DNA of 64,000 nt, from NCBI GenBank assembly GCA_965220615.1, contig CBDCQL010000002.1, forward strand, positions 1,302,001 through 1,366,000, read 5' to 3'. Source of the DNA: JAGWBD01 sp965220615 (GTDB lineage Bacteria > Chloroflexota > Anaerolineae > Aggregatilineales > Phototrophicaceae). How positions within the stretch are numbered: the stretch's first letter is position 1; each line of letters opens with the position of its first letter. The notes under the pieces are model-generated. The model made no database searches. It saw only the letters and a program-made list of their open reading frames with translations, and was not told the origin of the DNA. Of the stretch, positions 25,399 through 34,208 are shown piece after piece. A program made the translations under genes and the position numbers.

Positions 25399-26368
25399 CG
25401 TACGGGTAGATGTGGCGCTGGACATTTACCGGCGCGTACTGAACATTCGACGCTTTGAAGAAGAAGTGGGGCGACTCTTCAGCGACGGCGAATTACCCGG
25501 CGTCGTGCATCTCTACATCGGCGAGGAGGCTGTCGCCGCAGGGGTCTGCGCGGCCTTGCGTAGGGATGATTACGTGACGAGCACGCATCGCGGCCACGGT
25601 CACGTCATGGCCAAGGGCGGTGACCCCAAGCGCATGATGGCCGAGATTTTTGGCAAGGTGACCGGCTATTGTCGGGGCAAGGGCGGCAGCCAGCACATCG
25701 CCGATTTCAGCATCGGTATGCTGGGAGCCTGTGGCATCGTGGGCGGCGGCATCCCGATCGCAACCGGCGCCGGCCTGAGCATCAAGCTGCGCAAGACTGA
25801 CCAGGTCTCCGTTTGTTTCTTTGGCGATGGAGCGGCCAACGAAGGCAGCTTTCACGAGTCGCTTAACCTGGCGTCTACCATGGGCCTGCCAGTCATCTTC
25901 GTCTGTGAGCACAATCAATATGGCGAATTCACGCCGGCGCAGGACACCATGAACATAGAGGACATCGCCGTCCGGGCAAGCGGCTATGGCATTCCCGGCC
26001 TAAGCGTGGATGGCTGCGACGCGCTGGAGGTGTACGCAGTCGCCAAGCGGGCGGTCGAGCGCGCGCGGGTTGGCGAGGGTCCGACCCTGATTGAGGCCAA
26101 AACGCACCGGCGCGGCGGCCATGCAGAAGGCGAGGAAGCCTTTCTGGCCGGCCAGAAGTACCGCCTGCCGGAAGAAGAGCAACTGGCCCGGGAACGGGAT
26201 CCCCTGCTCATCCTGCATAAACGCATACTGCTGGAGGGTCTGGCCGATGGGCATGCCCTGGAGAGCATCGATCAGGAATCCTCTCAGCAAATGGTCGAGG
26301 CCGTGACCTTCGCTCGTGAGAGCCCCTGGCCCGATCCCGATACCGTCCTCGAAGACACCTGGGCCTGA
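25391..26368 (+). CDS. TPP-dependent 2-oxo acid/acetoin dehydrogenase E1, alpha subunit
   Basis: 325 residues, the TPP-binding half of a heterotetrameric E1. The TPP motif begins at GDGAANEGSFHESLNLA (145-161) and the active-site region has THRGHGHVMAKG (65-76) and GKGGSQHI. Length and sequence fit AcoA/PdhA. It pairs with the beta subunit 30 bp downstream and a small lipoyl protein. E1 decarboxylates a 2-oxo acid (or cleaves acetoin) and passes the acyl group to lipoyl-lysine. The substrate is open; the neighbours (SDRs, amidohydrolase) do not settle it. Confidence 0.88.
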   Translation: MSDVRVDVALDIYRRVLNIRRFEEEVGRLFSDGELPGVVHLYIGEEAVAAGVCAALRRDDYVTSTHRGHGHVMAKGGDPKRMMAEIFGKVTGYCRGKGGSQHIADFSIGMLGACGIVGGGIPIATGAGLSIKLRKTDQVSVCFFGDGAANEGSFHESLNLASTMGLPVIFVCEHNQYGEFTPAQDTMNIEDIAVRASGYGIPGLSVDGCDALEVYAVAKRAVERARVGEGPTLIEAKTHRRGGHAEGEEAFLAGQKYRLPEEEQLARERDPLLILHKRILLEGLADGHALESIDQESSQQMVEAVTFARESPWPDPDTVLEDTWA

Positions 26369-26397
26369 AGCAGGAAGCGAGAGGAAAAGTCGCGACC

Positions 26398-27378
26398 ATG
26401 CCACGCAAGACCAGCGTCGATGCCATGCGCGAAGCCCTGCGCGCGGAGATGCAGCGTGACGAGCGCGTTGTCGTGATCGGCGAAGACGTCAAGGTGGGTG
26501 TATTCGCCGGGACGCGCTGGCTACACCGGGAATTCGGCGATGAACGCGTGATCAACACGCCCATCTCGGAACTGGCCGTCGCCGGCGCCGGCGTCGGCGC
26601 GGCGGCGACCGGCATACGACCAGTTATTGACCTGATGTTTGGCACCTTCCTTTACCTGGCCTTCGATCAGATCGCCAACCAGGCCGGCGCCATGCGCTAC
26701 ATGTTCGGCGGGCAGACGAAACTGCCGCTCGTGCTCATGACGGTGAGCGGCGCTGGCATCAGCGCCGGCCATCACCACAGCCAGCCCGTGCATCCCATGT
26801 TCATGAACATGCCGCTCATCAAGGTGGTGCTGCCCTCCACGCCTTATGACGTGAAGGGACTGCTCATCTCGGCCATACGCGATGACAACCCGGTGCTCTT
26901 CCTCAGTCCTATTACGCTGGGCAGCCTGCGTGGCGAGGTCCCCGACGAAGCCTACACCATCCCGCTCGGGGAGGCGGCCATTCGCCGGGAAGGCAGGGAC
27001 GTCACAATTTGCACGGCGGGCGCGATGACGCGGCGTTGCCTGGAAGCCGCCCGCGCGATGGCCCGGGAAGGCGTCGAGTGTGAGGTCATCGACCTGCGTA
27101 CGCTCAAGCCCTGGGACGAGGCCTGCGTCTTGCGCAGCGTGCGCAAGACCGGCCGCTTCGTCGCCGTGGACGAGAGCTTTCCGGTCTGCGGAGCGGCCAG
27201 CGAATGGGCGGCCACTGTCGCCGAAAAAGCCTTTCCGCACTTGCGCGCGCCGGTGCAACGGGTGAGCAATCTGGACGTGCCCCTGCCCTACAGTCCCGTG
27301 CTGGAGAAAGCAGCGGTCCCTACGACGGAACGCATCCTGGACGCGCTGCGTCGCTGCATGCAGGCAGAGGGAGCCTGA
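26398..27378 (+). CDS. TPP-dependent 2-oxo acid/acetoin dehydrogenase E1, beta subunit
   Basis: 326 residues, transketolase-like pyrimidine-binding domain (about 1-180) plus C-terminal domain. Key blocks: VIGEDVKVGVFAGT with the catalytic Glu, NTPISELAVAGAGVGAAATG, GISAGHHHSQ, and VIDLRTLKPWD. It is the expected partner of the alpha subunit directly upstream; the stop is almost immediately followed by the lipoyl-domain gene. Confidence 0.9.
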   Translation: MPRKTSVDAMREALRAEMQRDERVVVIGEDVKVGVFAGTRWLHREFGDERVINTPISELAVAGAGVGAAATGIRPVIDLMFGTFLYLAFDQIANQAGAMRYMFGGQTKLPLVLMTVSGAGISAGHHHSQPVHPMFMNMPLIKVVLPSTPYDVKGLLISAIRDDNPVLFLSPITLGSLRGEVPDEAYTIPLGEAAIRREGRDVTICTAGAMTRRCLEAARAMAREGVECEVIDLRTLKPWDEACVLRSVRKTGRFVAVDESFPVCGAASEWAATVAEKAFPHLRAPVQRVSNLDVPLPYSPVLEKAAVPTTERILDALRRCMQAEGA

Positions 27379-27379
27379 C

Positions 27380-27622
27380 ATGGCACGGGTAGCCGTACGC
27401 ATGCCCAGGTTCGGCATGACGATGGAGTCAGGCATCATCGTCGAATGGCTGGCGCAACCGGGAGACTCCCTGGCTGCGGGAGACGGCTTCGCCGTGATCA
27501 CGACCGAGAAGGTCGAGGTTGAGTTGGAGGCGCCTGCGGCGGGAACTCTCGTCGAACTTTGCTGCGACCTGGATGAAGAGGTCCCGGTTGGCGAGGTCGT
27601 CGCCTGGATCGAGGAGGAGTAG
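27380..27622 (+). CDS. Stand-alone lipoyl (biotinyl-lipoyl) carrier domain
   Basis: An 80-residue protein that consists of a single lipoyl domain and nothing else. It starts RMPRFGMTMESGIIVEWL, and the modified lysine is K44 in TTEKVEVE at the beta turn. It closes with the second repeat, EVVAWIEEE. Canonical E2 proteins join this domain to a subunit-binding domain and an acyltransferase core; both are missing here and no such gene lies nearby. It may serve as a diffusible acyl carrier for E1, or use an E2 core and E3 made elsewhere. Confidence 0.88.
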   Translation: MARVAVRMPRFGMTMESGIIVEWLAQPGDSLAAGDGFAVITTEKVEVELEAPAAGTLVELCCDLDEEVPVGEVVAWIEEE

Positions 27623-27627
27623 GGGCC

Positions 27628-28374
27628 ATGGGACGCCTGTCAGGAAAGTGCGCCATCATCACGGGCGCGGCCCGTGGCATTGGCGCCGGCATCGCACAAC
27701 GCTACGCGGAAGAAGGCTGCGCTCTGGCGCTCTGCGACCTGAATGAAGACGGCGTACAGGCCCTTGCCACTGAACTGCGCGCCCAGGGCGTCAGCGTATT
27801 GGCGCGTGAGGCAGACGTCACGCAGCGCGACTCTGTACAGGCTTTCGTCGACGCCGCCATAGCGCAGTTTGGCCAGGTCGACGTGCTGGTCAACAATGCG
27901 GGGATTTTCTTCAACGCCGTGTTCGAGGATATGAGCGACGAACAGTGGGAAAGCATGCTGCGGGTGAACGTGACAGGCGTCTTTCTGCCGTCGCAGATTG
28001 TCATTCGTCACTGGCTGGCCAACGAAATCCGCGGCGCGATCGTGAACCTCGCCTCAATCAGTTCCCTGATCGCTTTCACCCATTCGGCGGCCTACGGCAC
28101 GTCCAAGGCGGCGGTCGCGGGATTGACGCGCCACATCGCCCTGCAGTACGGCCCGCAGGGCATTCGCGCCAACGCCATGGCGCCCGGCATCATCGACACC
28201 AGCATGCTGCCCAGTCAGGAAGACATGCAGCGCTGGGCGCAGGAACGCATCCCCCTGCGCCGTCCGGGGACGCCAGAGGATGTCGCCGAACTGGCGCTCT
28301 TTCTGGCCTGCGATGAGTCCCGTTACCTCACCGGGACTGTCGTGCCCGTGGACGGCGGCTGGTTGCTCGACTGA
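27628..28374 (+). CDS. Short-chain dehydrogenase/reductase
   Basis: 248 residues. TGAARGIGAG for the dinucleotide, CDLNEDG with the Asp typical of NAD(H) preference, NNAG near 90, catalytic Ser in NLASISS thirteen residues before the Tyr of YGTSK, and the C-terminal VPVDGG. It begins five bases after the lipoyl gene and five before the next SDR, so the block is one operon. Could oxidise an alcohol to the keto acid used by E1; that is inference. Confidence 0.88.
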   Translation: MGRLSGKCAIITGAARGIGAGIAQRYAEEGCALALCDLNEDGVQALATELRAQGVSVLAREADVTQRDSVQAFVDAAIAQFGQVDVLVNNAGIFFNAVFEDMSDEQWESMLRVNVTGVFLPSQIVIRHWLANEIRGAIVNLASISSLIAFTHSAAYGTSKAAVAGLTRHIALQYGPQGIRANAMAPGIIDTSMLPSQEDMQRWAQERIPLRRPGTPEDVAELALFLACDESRYLTGTVVPVDGGWLLD

Positions 28375-28379
28375 CGACC

Positions 28380-29135
28380 ATGTCCATGCGGGGTGTGGTC
28401 GTCATTGTTACGGGCGCCGGCTCCGGCATCGGGGCGGCCAGTTGTCTCGCCTTCGCCGCCGCCGGCGCCAGCTTGGTTTGCGCCGGCAGGACACTTGAAA
28501 GCGTCCGGCGGACGGCCGCCAGCATCGTTCAGGCTGGCGGAGCGGCGCAGGCCGTGCAGACCGACGTTAGCGACGATGCCAGCGTCAGCAAACTGGTGAA
28601 CGCGGCCATCGGCCACTACGGCCGCATTGACGTCCTGTTCAACAATGCCGGCATCAGCCCCTCCGGTCGCATCACCGACATCGATGAAGCGCAGTGGGAC
28701 GAATGCCTGGACATCAACCTCAAGGGCGTCTTCCTGGCGTCCAGGCAGGTCATCCCGCACATGCGTGGGCGCGGTGGCGTGATTCTAAATACGGCCGGCA
28801 CATTCGGTCTGCGACCGTCCACGGGCAAGGCGGCCTATGCCGCGGCCAAGGCCGGCGTGATCAACCTGACCCGCAGCATCGCTCTGGATTACGCGAGAGA
28901 AAACATACGCTGCAATGCCATCTGCCCTGGATTCGTGGATACCCCCCTGACCGCGTCATTCAGCGGACCGGAACGCGATGCATTCCTTGAGGGCAGCCAG
29001 CCCCTGCCCGGCATGATCCAGGCGGAGGACGTGGCCCAACTGGCGCTCTGGCTGGCATCGGACGCCGCGCGCATGATTACCGGCCAGGCGTTCATCATCG
29101 ACGGTGGGCAACAGGCGGGGTTGTTTTCGCCGTGA
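28380..29135 (+). CDS. Short-chain dehydrogenase/reductase, possible catalytic Ser change
   Basis: 251 residues: TGAGSGIGAAS, NNAGISPSG, YAAAKAG and IDGGQQAG. In the active-site segment NTAGTFGLRPS the position that is usually Ser (NTAS-type) reads Gly, with Thr next to it, so catalysis may rely on the Thr or be altered. The stop overlaps the GTG start of the amidohydrolase by four bases. Substrate unknown. Confidence 0.85.
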   Translation: MSMRGVVVIVTGAGSGIGAASCLAFAAAGASLVCAGRTLESVRRTAASIVQAGGAAQAVQTDVSDDASVSKLVNAAIGHYGRIDVLFNNAGISPSGRITDIDEAQWDECLDINLKGVFLASRQVIPHMRGRGGVILNTAGTFGLRPSTGKAAYAAAKAGVINLTRSIALDYARENIRCNAICPGFVDTPLTASFSGPERDAFLEGSQPLPGMIQAEDVAQLALWLASDAARMITGQAFIIDGGQQAGLFSP

Positions 29136-30631
29136 CAACCAGTCGCCAGATCGTATACGCCGGTCTGGGACTTGTGGACAACGAGCTTCAGCGCGACGTC
29201 GCCCTCCTGGTCGAAGGGGCGACCATCGCCGAAATCAGCGGGCGGGCTGCGCTGGTCAGCCAACATCCGGAAGTCCCGGTCCTGGGCAGCGACGACCTGC
29301 TCCTCTTGCCCGGTCTCGTCAACAGCCACGACCATGGTCGCGCCCTGGGCACGGTGGCGCTGGGCCTGCCCGATGACCTGCTCGAGGTCTGGCTCGCCGG
29401 CCTCGGCAGCCTGCCACCCATCCCGCCCCGCCTGGCAGCGGAATATGAAGGCTGGCAACTCATTCGTTCCGGCGTCACCTCGGTCGCCCACAGCCACAAC
29501 CCGGCCAGCCTCACCACCATGTTCGAGGAGATTCCGGAGACCTTGGCCGGTTACCGGCGGGCCGGCCTGCGCGTGGCCATGTTTCCGCCGCTGCTGGACC
29601 AGAACACCCTTGTATATCGCGACGAGGAGAACTTCATCGCGTCGCTTTCCCCCGACCTGCGGGAGGCGGCCCGCGCCAGGGTGGGAAAGCCCGGCATGGA
29701 CCTGGGTGAGTGGCTCGATGGACTGCAGAGCCTTTATGACCGTTACCATGATGCCCGAAACCACCGGATTCACATTCAGGCCAGCCCGGTGGGCGGCCAG
29801 TGGGCCAGCGATGCACTGATCCTGGGCGCCAGGGACTGGGCCCGCGCCAACAACACCCGTGTTCAGATGCACATGCTGGAGTCGCCGTATCAGCGGGAAT
29901 ACGCCTGGCGGAGCTGGGGTCGCGGCTTCATCGACCAGCTGGACCGGCTCGGCGCGCTGGGCGACTGGCTGACTCTGGCGCACATGGTGTGGAGTGAGGC
30001 CGACGACCCCGCCCTGTTGGCCGCCCGCGGCGTCAGCGTGGCGCACAACCCCTCCAGCAACCTGCGCTTGCGCAGCGGCATCGCCCCGATCGCCCGCTAC
30101 CGCCAGGCAGGCGTCAACGTCGGCATTGGCATGGACGGGCATGCCCTGGACGACGACCAGGACTACCTGCGCGAAATGCGCCTGGCGTTCACTCTCGGCA
30201 ATAAACCCGGCGCGAATTCTGGTGGCCTGACGCCGGAGGAAGTGCTGATGATGGCCACGCGTTGCGGCGCTATCGCCACCTTTGGCCGGGAGGCGGCGCT
30301 CGGGGCGCTCAAGCCCGGCTGGCTGGCAGACCTGGTGCTGCTGGACTGGGGGGCCATCCGCGGCGACGCGCTGCCCGCGCATTTCCCTTCGGACAATCAC
30401 ATACCGGAGTTCTTTCTGCGGCGCGCCACGCACAGACACGTCCGCCACGTGATGGTGCATGGCGAATGGTTGTTGCGCGACGGCCACCACCCGCGCCTGG
30501 AGGAAGCCGGGCTCAACGCTGCCATGAGAGAGGCGCTGGAGAAACATGCGCCCTCCTCACCGCATCGCCTGGGCCAACACCTGAAACGATTCTACGCCGC
30601 CTGGGAAAAAGACGGGGCCAAATCCGTCTGA
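29132..30631 (+). CDS. Metal-dependent amidohydrolase (TrzN/ATZ/SsnA class)
   Basis: 499 residues of the amidohydrolase superfamily. Metal site: HDH in LVNSHDHG near 67, His in VQMHMLES near 247, His in LAHMVW near 282, and Asp in GMDGHALDDD near 332. The start is a GTG overlapping the SDR stop (GTGA). Members hydrolyse or deaminate cyclic amidines, guanine, chlorotriazines and related N-compounds. With the creatininase- and M20-family hydrolases nearby this points to an N-containing substrate for the cluster, which is inference. Confidence 0.85.
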   Translation: MTTSRQIVYAGLGLVDNELQRDVALLVEGATIAEISGRAALVSQHPEVPVLGSDDLLLLPGLVNSHDHGRALGTVALGLPDDLLEVWLAGLGSLPPIPPRLAAEYEGWQLIRSGVTSVAHSHNPASLTTMFEEIPETLAGYRRAGLRVAMFPPLLDQNTLVYRDEENFIASLSPDLREAARARVGKPGMDLGEWLDGLQSLYDRYHDARNHRIHIQASPVGGQWASDALILGARDWARANNTRVQMHMLESPYQREYAWRSWGRGFIDQLDRLGALGDWLTLAHMVWSEADDPALLAARGVSVAHNPSSNLRLRSGIAPIARYRQAGVNVGIGMDGHALDDDQDYLREMRLAFTLGNKPGANSGGLTPEEVLMMATRCGAIATFGREAALGALKPGWLADLVLLDWGAIRGDALPAHFPSDNHIPEFFLRRATHRHVRHVMVHGEWLLRDGHHPRLEEAGLNAAMREALEKHAPSSPHRLGQHLKRFYAAWEKDGAKSV

Positions 30632-30717
30632 CGGCCGACCAACTGGCGTATCGGCGCAGCAGTTGCCATAATTGCGCCGTGAGTTATTCAAACGACAGGA
30701 GACTTCACGGAGGAAAC

Positions 30718-32283
30718 ATGTTGCGCAAGTTGTTTTCACTGACGTTGGTACTTATGCTAATTCTCGCTTCAGGCAGCGTCAGCGCCCAGGAGCCGCAACA
30801 GGGAGGCACCCTGGTCGTAGCGGCTGAAATCATGGGCGATTCGCTGGACATCGGATTCTGGCATGGTTTCGGCGGGCTGCACGTCATCGATTCCATCGGC
30901 GAGGGCTTGGTCCAGGCGGACTTTGAAACAGGCGCCGCCAGGCCCGGACTGGCAGAAAGCTGGACGATTTCGGATGACGGCCTGGTGTACACCTTCAATA
31001 TCCGTCCCGACATGGTCTTCCATGATGGCGAACCGGTGACTGCCCAGGCGGTCGTTCGCAGCATGTCGCGCCCCTTCGCCACGGATGACCCTGGCTATAT
31101 CGAGGGCATGTACATGTACTTCAACCAGGGCTTCGAGAACTGGGAGTCCCTGGAAGCGCTGGATGACCTCACCGTGCAGCTGACTCTGAAACAGCCCAAC
31201 GCCACCCAGTTGCTCGTCTTCACGCGTCCCGATGGCTACATCATCAGCCCGAAGGCGCTGGACGAGTACGGACAGGAAGTCGGCCTGAACATGTCCATGG
31301 CCGGCCCCTACCGCGTGGAGCGCTTCGTGCCTGGGCAGGAGGCGGTGCTGGCGGCCAACGAAGACTACTGGGCCGGTCGCCCCTGGCTGGACCAGATCAT
31401 CATTCGCGCCTGGCCGGATGAGGCCTCGATTCTGGCGGCGCTGGAGGCCGGCGAAGTCGACCTGACCCTTTACGCGCCCTTCACGTCGGTGGATCGTATC
31501 ACCGCCGACGAAAACGATGATCTGCGCATCGAGGTGGGTGCGCCGCTGGTCAATCTCTTCATGCCCCTCAACGTGACCCAGGCGCCGCTGGACAACCTGC
31601 TGGTCCGCCGGGCCGTCAACCACGCCATCGACCGCGACGCCATCATTGAGGGCGGTCTCAGCGGGCTTGCCCAACACCCGGCCAGCATTCTGGGCCCCAA
31701 TGACCTCGGGTTCGACCCTGCCGGCATGGAGACCAGCCGCTACGATCCCGACCTGGCGCGTGAACTCTTGGCTGAATCGGGCCTGGAGACGCCGATCCCG
31801 GTCACTGTGACCTTCGAGAACAATCGTTTCTGGCCGCTTCTGGCGGAACTGGTCGCAGTGGACCTCGAAGCCGTTGGCTTTGACGTGACGCTGGACCGGC
31901 TGGACACCGGGTCATTTCTGGGCAAGGTCAACGAAGGTCTGGCGCAGATTTCCATGACCCAGCGCTCAACCTTCCTGCCGGATCCGCATGACAAGGCCAT
32001 CATCCTGAATACTGTGTACGGCGGAGGTCAGACGCATCACGGCGGTCTCGATTCCGCGGCGCGTCTGAACGAACTGGTTGACATGGGTATCGCCGTGGTC
32101 GATCCCGCCGCCAGAGCCGAAGTCTACGGGGAAATCCAGGCGCTTTCCCTTGACATGATGATCATGGCCTATCTCGGTTACCTGCAACCGCCAATCTTCG
32201 TGCGCGAGCACGTGCAGGGCGTGGACACGCAGGGTACTGCGGCCGGTCGCGTGAATTTCCGCAACGTCTGGCTGGACCAGTAG
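30718..32283 (+). CDS. ABC importer solute-binding protein, family 5
   Basis: 521 residues with a signal peptide (MLRKLFSLTLVLMLILASG then VSAQ). Normal domain order: RPGLAESWTISDDGLVYTF and FHDGEPVTAQAVV in the N-lobe, then VQLTLKQPN, then MAGPYRVERF. The ATG follows ACGGAGGAAAC; an open frame upstream of it overlaps the amidohydrolase and is not coding. A CATAAT -10-like hexamer lies at 30667-30672. It heads the third peptide-type importer and is just downstream of the catabolic operon, so probably imports that pathway's substrate. Confidence 0.9.
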   Translation: MLRKLFSLTLVLMLILASGSVSAQEPQQGGTLVVAAEIMGDSLDIGFWHGFGGLHVIDSIGEGLVQADFETGAARPGLAESWTISDDGLVYTFNIRPDMVFHDGEPVTAQAVVRSMSRPFATDDPGYIEGMYMYFNQGFENWESLEALDDLTVQLTLKQPNATQLLVFTRPDGYIISPKALDEYGQEVGLNMSMAGPYRVERFVPGQEAVLAANEDYWAGRPWLDQIIIRAWPDEASILAALEAGEVDLTLYAPFTSVDRITADENDDLRIEVGAPLVNLFMPLNVTQAPLDNLLVRRAVNHAIDRDAIIEGGLSGLAQHPASILGPNDLGFDPAGMETSRYDPDLARELLAESGLETPIPVTVTFENNRFWPLLAELVAVDLEAVGFDVTLDRLDTGSFLGKVNEGLAQISMTQRSTFLPDPHDKAIILNTVYGGGQTHHGGLDSAARLNELVDMGIAVVDPAARAEVYGEIQALSLDMMIMAYLGYLQPPIFVREHVQGVDTQGTAAGRVNFRNVWLDQ

Positions 32284-32300
32284 GACTGTCGGAGTCGCCA

Positions 32301-33200
32301 GTGGCGGCCGTGCCAAAGGGGGACGGGATGAACGTCCCGTCCCCTCCCTTGCAAACCCGCTCAAATTCACTTTTACGCCTTTGGCGGACCTGGGATATCG
32401 CCCTGCCCGGTGCCGTTTTTTTCACCTTCATTTTGCTGGCCAGTTTGCTTGCCTCGACCATCGCCCCGCGCGACCCCGGCCAGCGGGACATCAAGAACCG
32501 CCTCAAGGCGCCTTCAATTGAATATCCCTTCGGTACGGACGAAATCGGACGGGATGTCTTTAGCCGCGTGCTTCACGGGGGCCGCAGCGTCCTCGGCACC
32601 GGCTTCCTGGCCCTGGCCCTCTCCTTTGTCTTCGGGCTCGCCATCGGCATCCCGGGGGGCTACCTGGGGGGCCGCGTGGATGTCCTGCTGATGCGCTGCA
32701 TGGACATCATGCTCAGCTTTCCATCTCTCTTGTTGGCGATTCTGGTCGTTACCACTCTGGGAACGGGTCCTGGCAACCTGATCATCGCCGTGGGCGTGGC
32801 CCAGGTGCCGGTTTTCGCGCGTCTCGCCCGCGCCGTCATCCTGCAACTGATGAGCCAGGAATACGTGGTCGCCGCGCGCGCCCTCGGCGCCAGGGATCCC
32901 GCCATCGTGCAACGCCACATCCTGCCAAACATGTTGCCGCCTGTTCTGGTACACGCCAGTGCCATGTTGGCCGTGACCATCTCTTCCGCGACGGCGCTCA
33001 ACTTTCTCGGCCTGGGCGTGGAGACCGGCACGCCGGACTGGGGCATGATGATCGCCGATGGCCAGTCCCTGCTGTTTGACGCCGCCCACGTGCCCTTTTT
33101 CCCGGGCCTCTGTCTGACCCTGACAGTTCTCAGCGTCAACTTCATCGGCGACGGTCTGCGGGACCGCCTCGATCCCTACATGCGCAACCAGTCCGGGTGA
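32301..33200 (+). CDS. Peptide-type ABC importer permease, DppC family
   Basis: 299 residues with the blocks YPFGTDEIGRDVFSRVLHGG, EAA loop SQEYVVAARALGARDPAIVQ then ILPN, and INFLGLGVETGTPDWG. Two starts are possible: the GTG at 32301 (seven bases after GGAG) and an ATG at 32328 whose codon lies in the loop of a 9-bp stem. I prefer the GTG. The order binding protein-DppC-DppB is unusual; DppB comes first in the other two sets here. No ATPase follows. Confidence 0.9.
   Translation: MAAVPKGDGMNVPSPPLQTRSNSLLRLWRTWDIALPGAVFFTFILLASLLASTIAPRDPGQRDIKNRLKAPSIEYPFGTDEIGRDVFSRVLHGGRSVLGTGFLALALSFVFGLAIGIPGGYLGGRVDVLLMRCMDIMLSFPSLLLAILVVTTLGTGPGNLIIAVGVAQVPVFARLARAVILQLMSQEYVVAARALGARDPAIVQRHILPNMLPPVLVHASAMLAVTISSATALNFLGLGVETGTPDWGMMIADGQSLLFDAAHVPFFPGLCLTLTVLSVNFIGDGLRDRLDPYMRNQSG
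32319..32344 (+). promoter_or_regulatory. Stem-loop at the binding protein-DppC junction
   Basis: The arms GGGGACGGG (32319-32327) and CCCGTCCCC (32336-32344) form a perfect 9-bp stem with loop ATGAACGT. It lies just past the binding-protein gene and inside the possible DppC coding start, hiding the alternative ATG at 32328. It may tune permease translation. Confidence 0.5.
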
Positions 33201-33203
33201 TCC

Positions 33204-34208
33204 GTGCTCGCCTGGTTAGTTCGCCGGCTGATCTGGCTGCCCTTTGTCCTCTGGACGGTCACGACCCTGACTTTCTTCGCCCTGCGCCTCGTGCCCGGCA
33301 ACCCGATACAGTCCATCAGCAACCAGCTGGTGGACCCGGTCGCCATCGCCCGGATTGAGGCCGAGTGGGACCTGGACAAGCCGCTGCACCTGCAGTATCT
33401 GACTTTCATGCGCGCCTTGCTGTCCGGCGATACCGGCATATCCATGAGTTCCGGCGCGCCGATTAATCGCTTGCTCTTCGAACGCGTTCCGCCAACCATC
33501 GAGTTGGCGCTGGTTGCCATGGTGTTCAGCACGGTCGCCGGCATCGTCATTGGCGTCATGGCGGCCGTGACGCGCCGACGACTGGTCGACAACGCCTTGC
33601 GGCTGCTGGCCATCACCGGCATGTCCCTGCCCTGGTTCTGGGTGGCCATCATGCTCGTGATCGTATTCGCAGTGCGCCTGCGTATCGCGCCCACCAGCGG
33701 ACGCATCGACTCCCGCCTGAGCTATGAGATCATCACCAACTTCATGTTGATCGACCATTTTCTCACCGGCAACCGGGAAGCGCTCCTCAGCTTCCTGCAT
33801 CATCTCATCCTGCCCTCCCTTGCCATAGGCATCACGTCGACCGGGTTTGTCACGCGTCTGACGCGCGCGGCCATGCTGGAGGAACTTCACAGCTCCTACG
33901 TGCGCACGGCCCGGGGCAAGGGCCTGCTGGAACGACGGGTCGCCCTGCGGCACGCCCTGCGCAACGCCATTTTGCCAGTCATCACCCTGCAAGGCTTGCA
34001 GTTTGGCGCCCTGCTGGGCGGCGCCGTGATCACCGAAGCGGTCTTCGCCTGGCCGGGCCTGGGCAGGTTGCTGCTGGAAGGGATTCTGTCCCGCGATTAC
34101 TCGGTCGTGCAGGCCGCCGTCATCGTCGTGGCCCTGGCCTACGTACTCATGAATACCCTGGTCGACCTGCTTTACTACGTGGTTGACCCACGCCTCAATC
34201 AGTCCTGA
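33204..34208 (+). CDS. Peptide-type ABC importer permease, DppB family
   Basis: 334 residues from a GTG three bases after the DppC stop. N-terminus WLVRRLIWLPFVLWTVTTLTF, first loop RLVPGNPIQSIS, EAA segment RTARGKGLLERRVALRHALRN, and the ending LLYYVVDPRLNQS are typical of DppB. It ends 10 bp inside the convergent GH42 gene. Confidence 0.9.
   Translation: MLAWLVRRLIWLPFVLWTVTTLTFFALRLVPGNPIQSISNQLVDPVAIARIEAEWDLDKPLHLQYLTFMRALLSGDTGISMSSGAPINRLLFERVPPTIELALVAMVFSTVAGIVIGVMAAVTRRRLVDNALRLLAITGMSLPWFWVAIMLVIVFAVRLRIAPTSGRIDSRLSYEIITNFMLIDHFLTGNREALLSFLHHLILPSLAIGITSTGFVTRLTRAAMLEELHSSYVRTARGKGLLERRVALRHALRNAILPVITLQGLQFGALLGGAVITEAVFAWPGLGRLLLEGILSRDYSVVQAAVIVVALAYVLMNTLVDLLYYVVDPRLNQS

Noticed and set aside
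28889..30547. 552-codon open frame on the minus strand
   Set aside because: It is antisense to the amidohydrolase with an intact metal site and has no family signature.
30262..30717. Upstream extension of the binding-protein frame at 30718
   Set aside because: The extra codons overlap the amidohydrolase gene and lack homology; the signal peptide and GGAGG site mark 30718 as the start.
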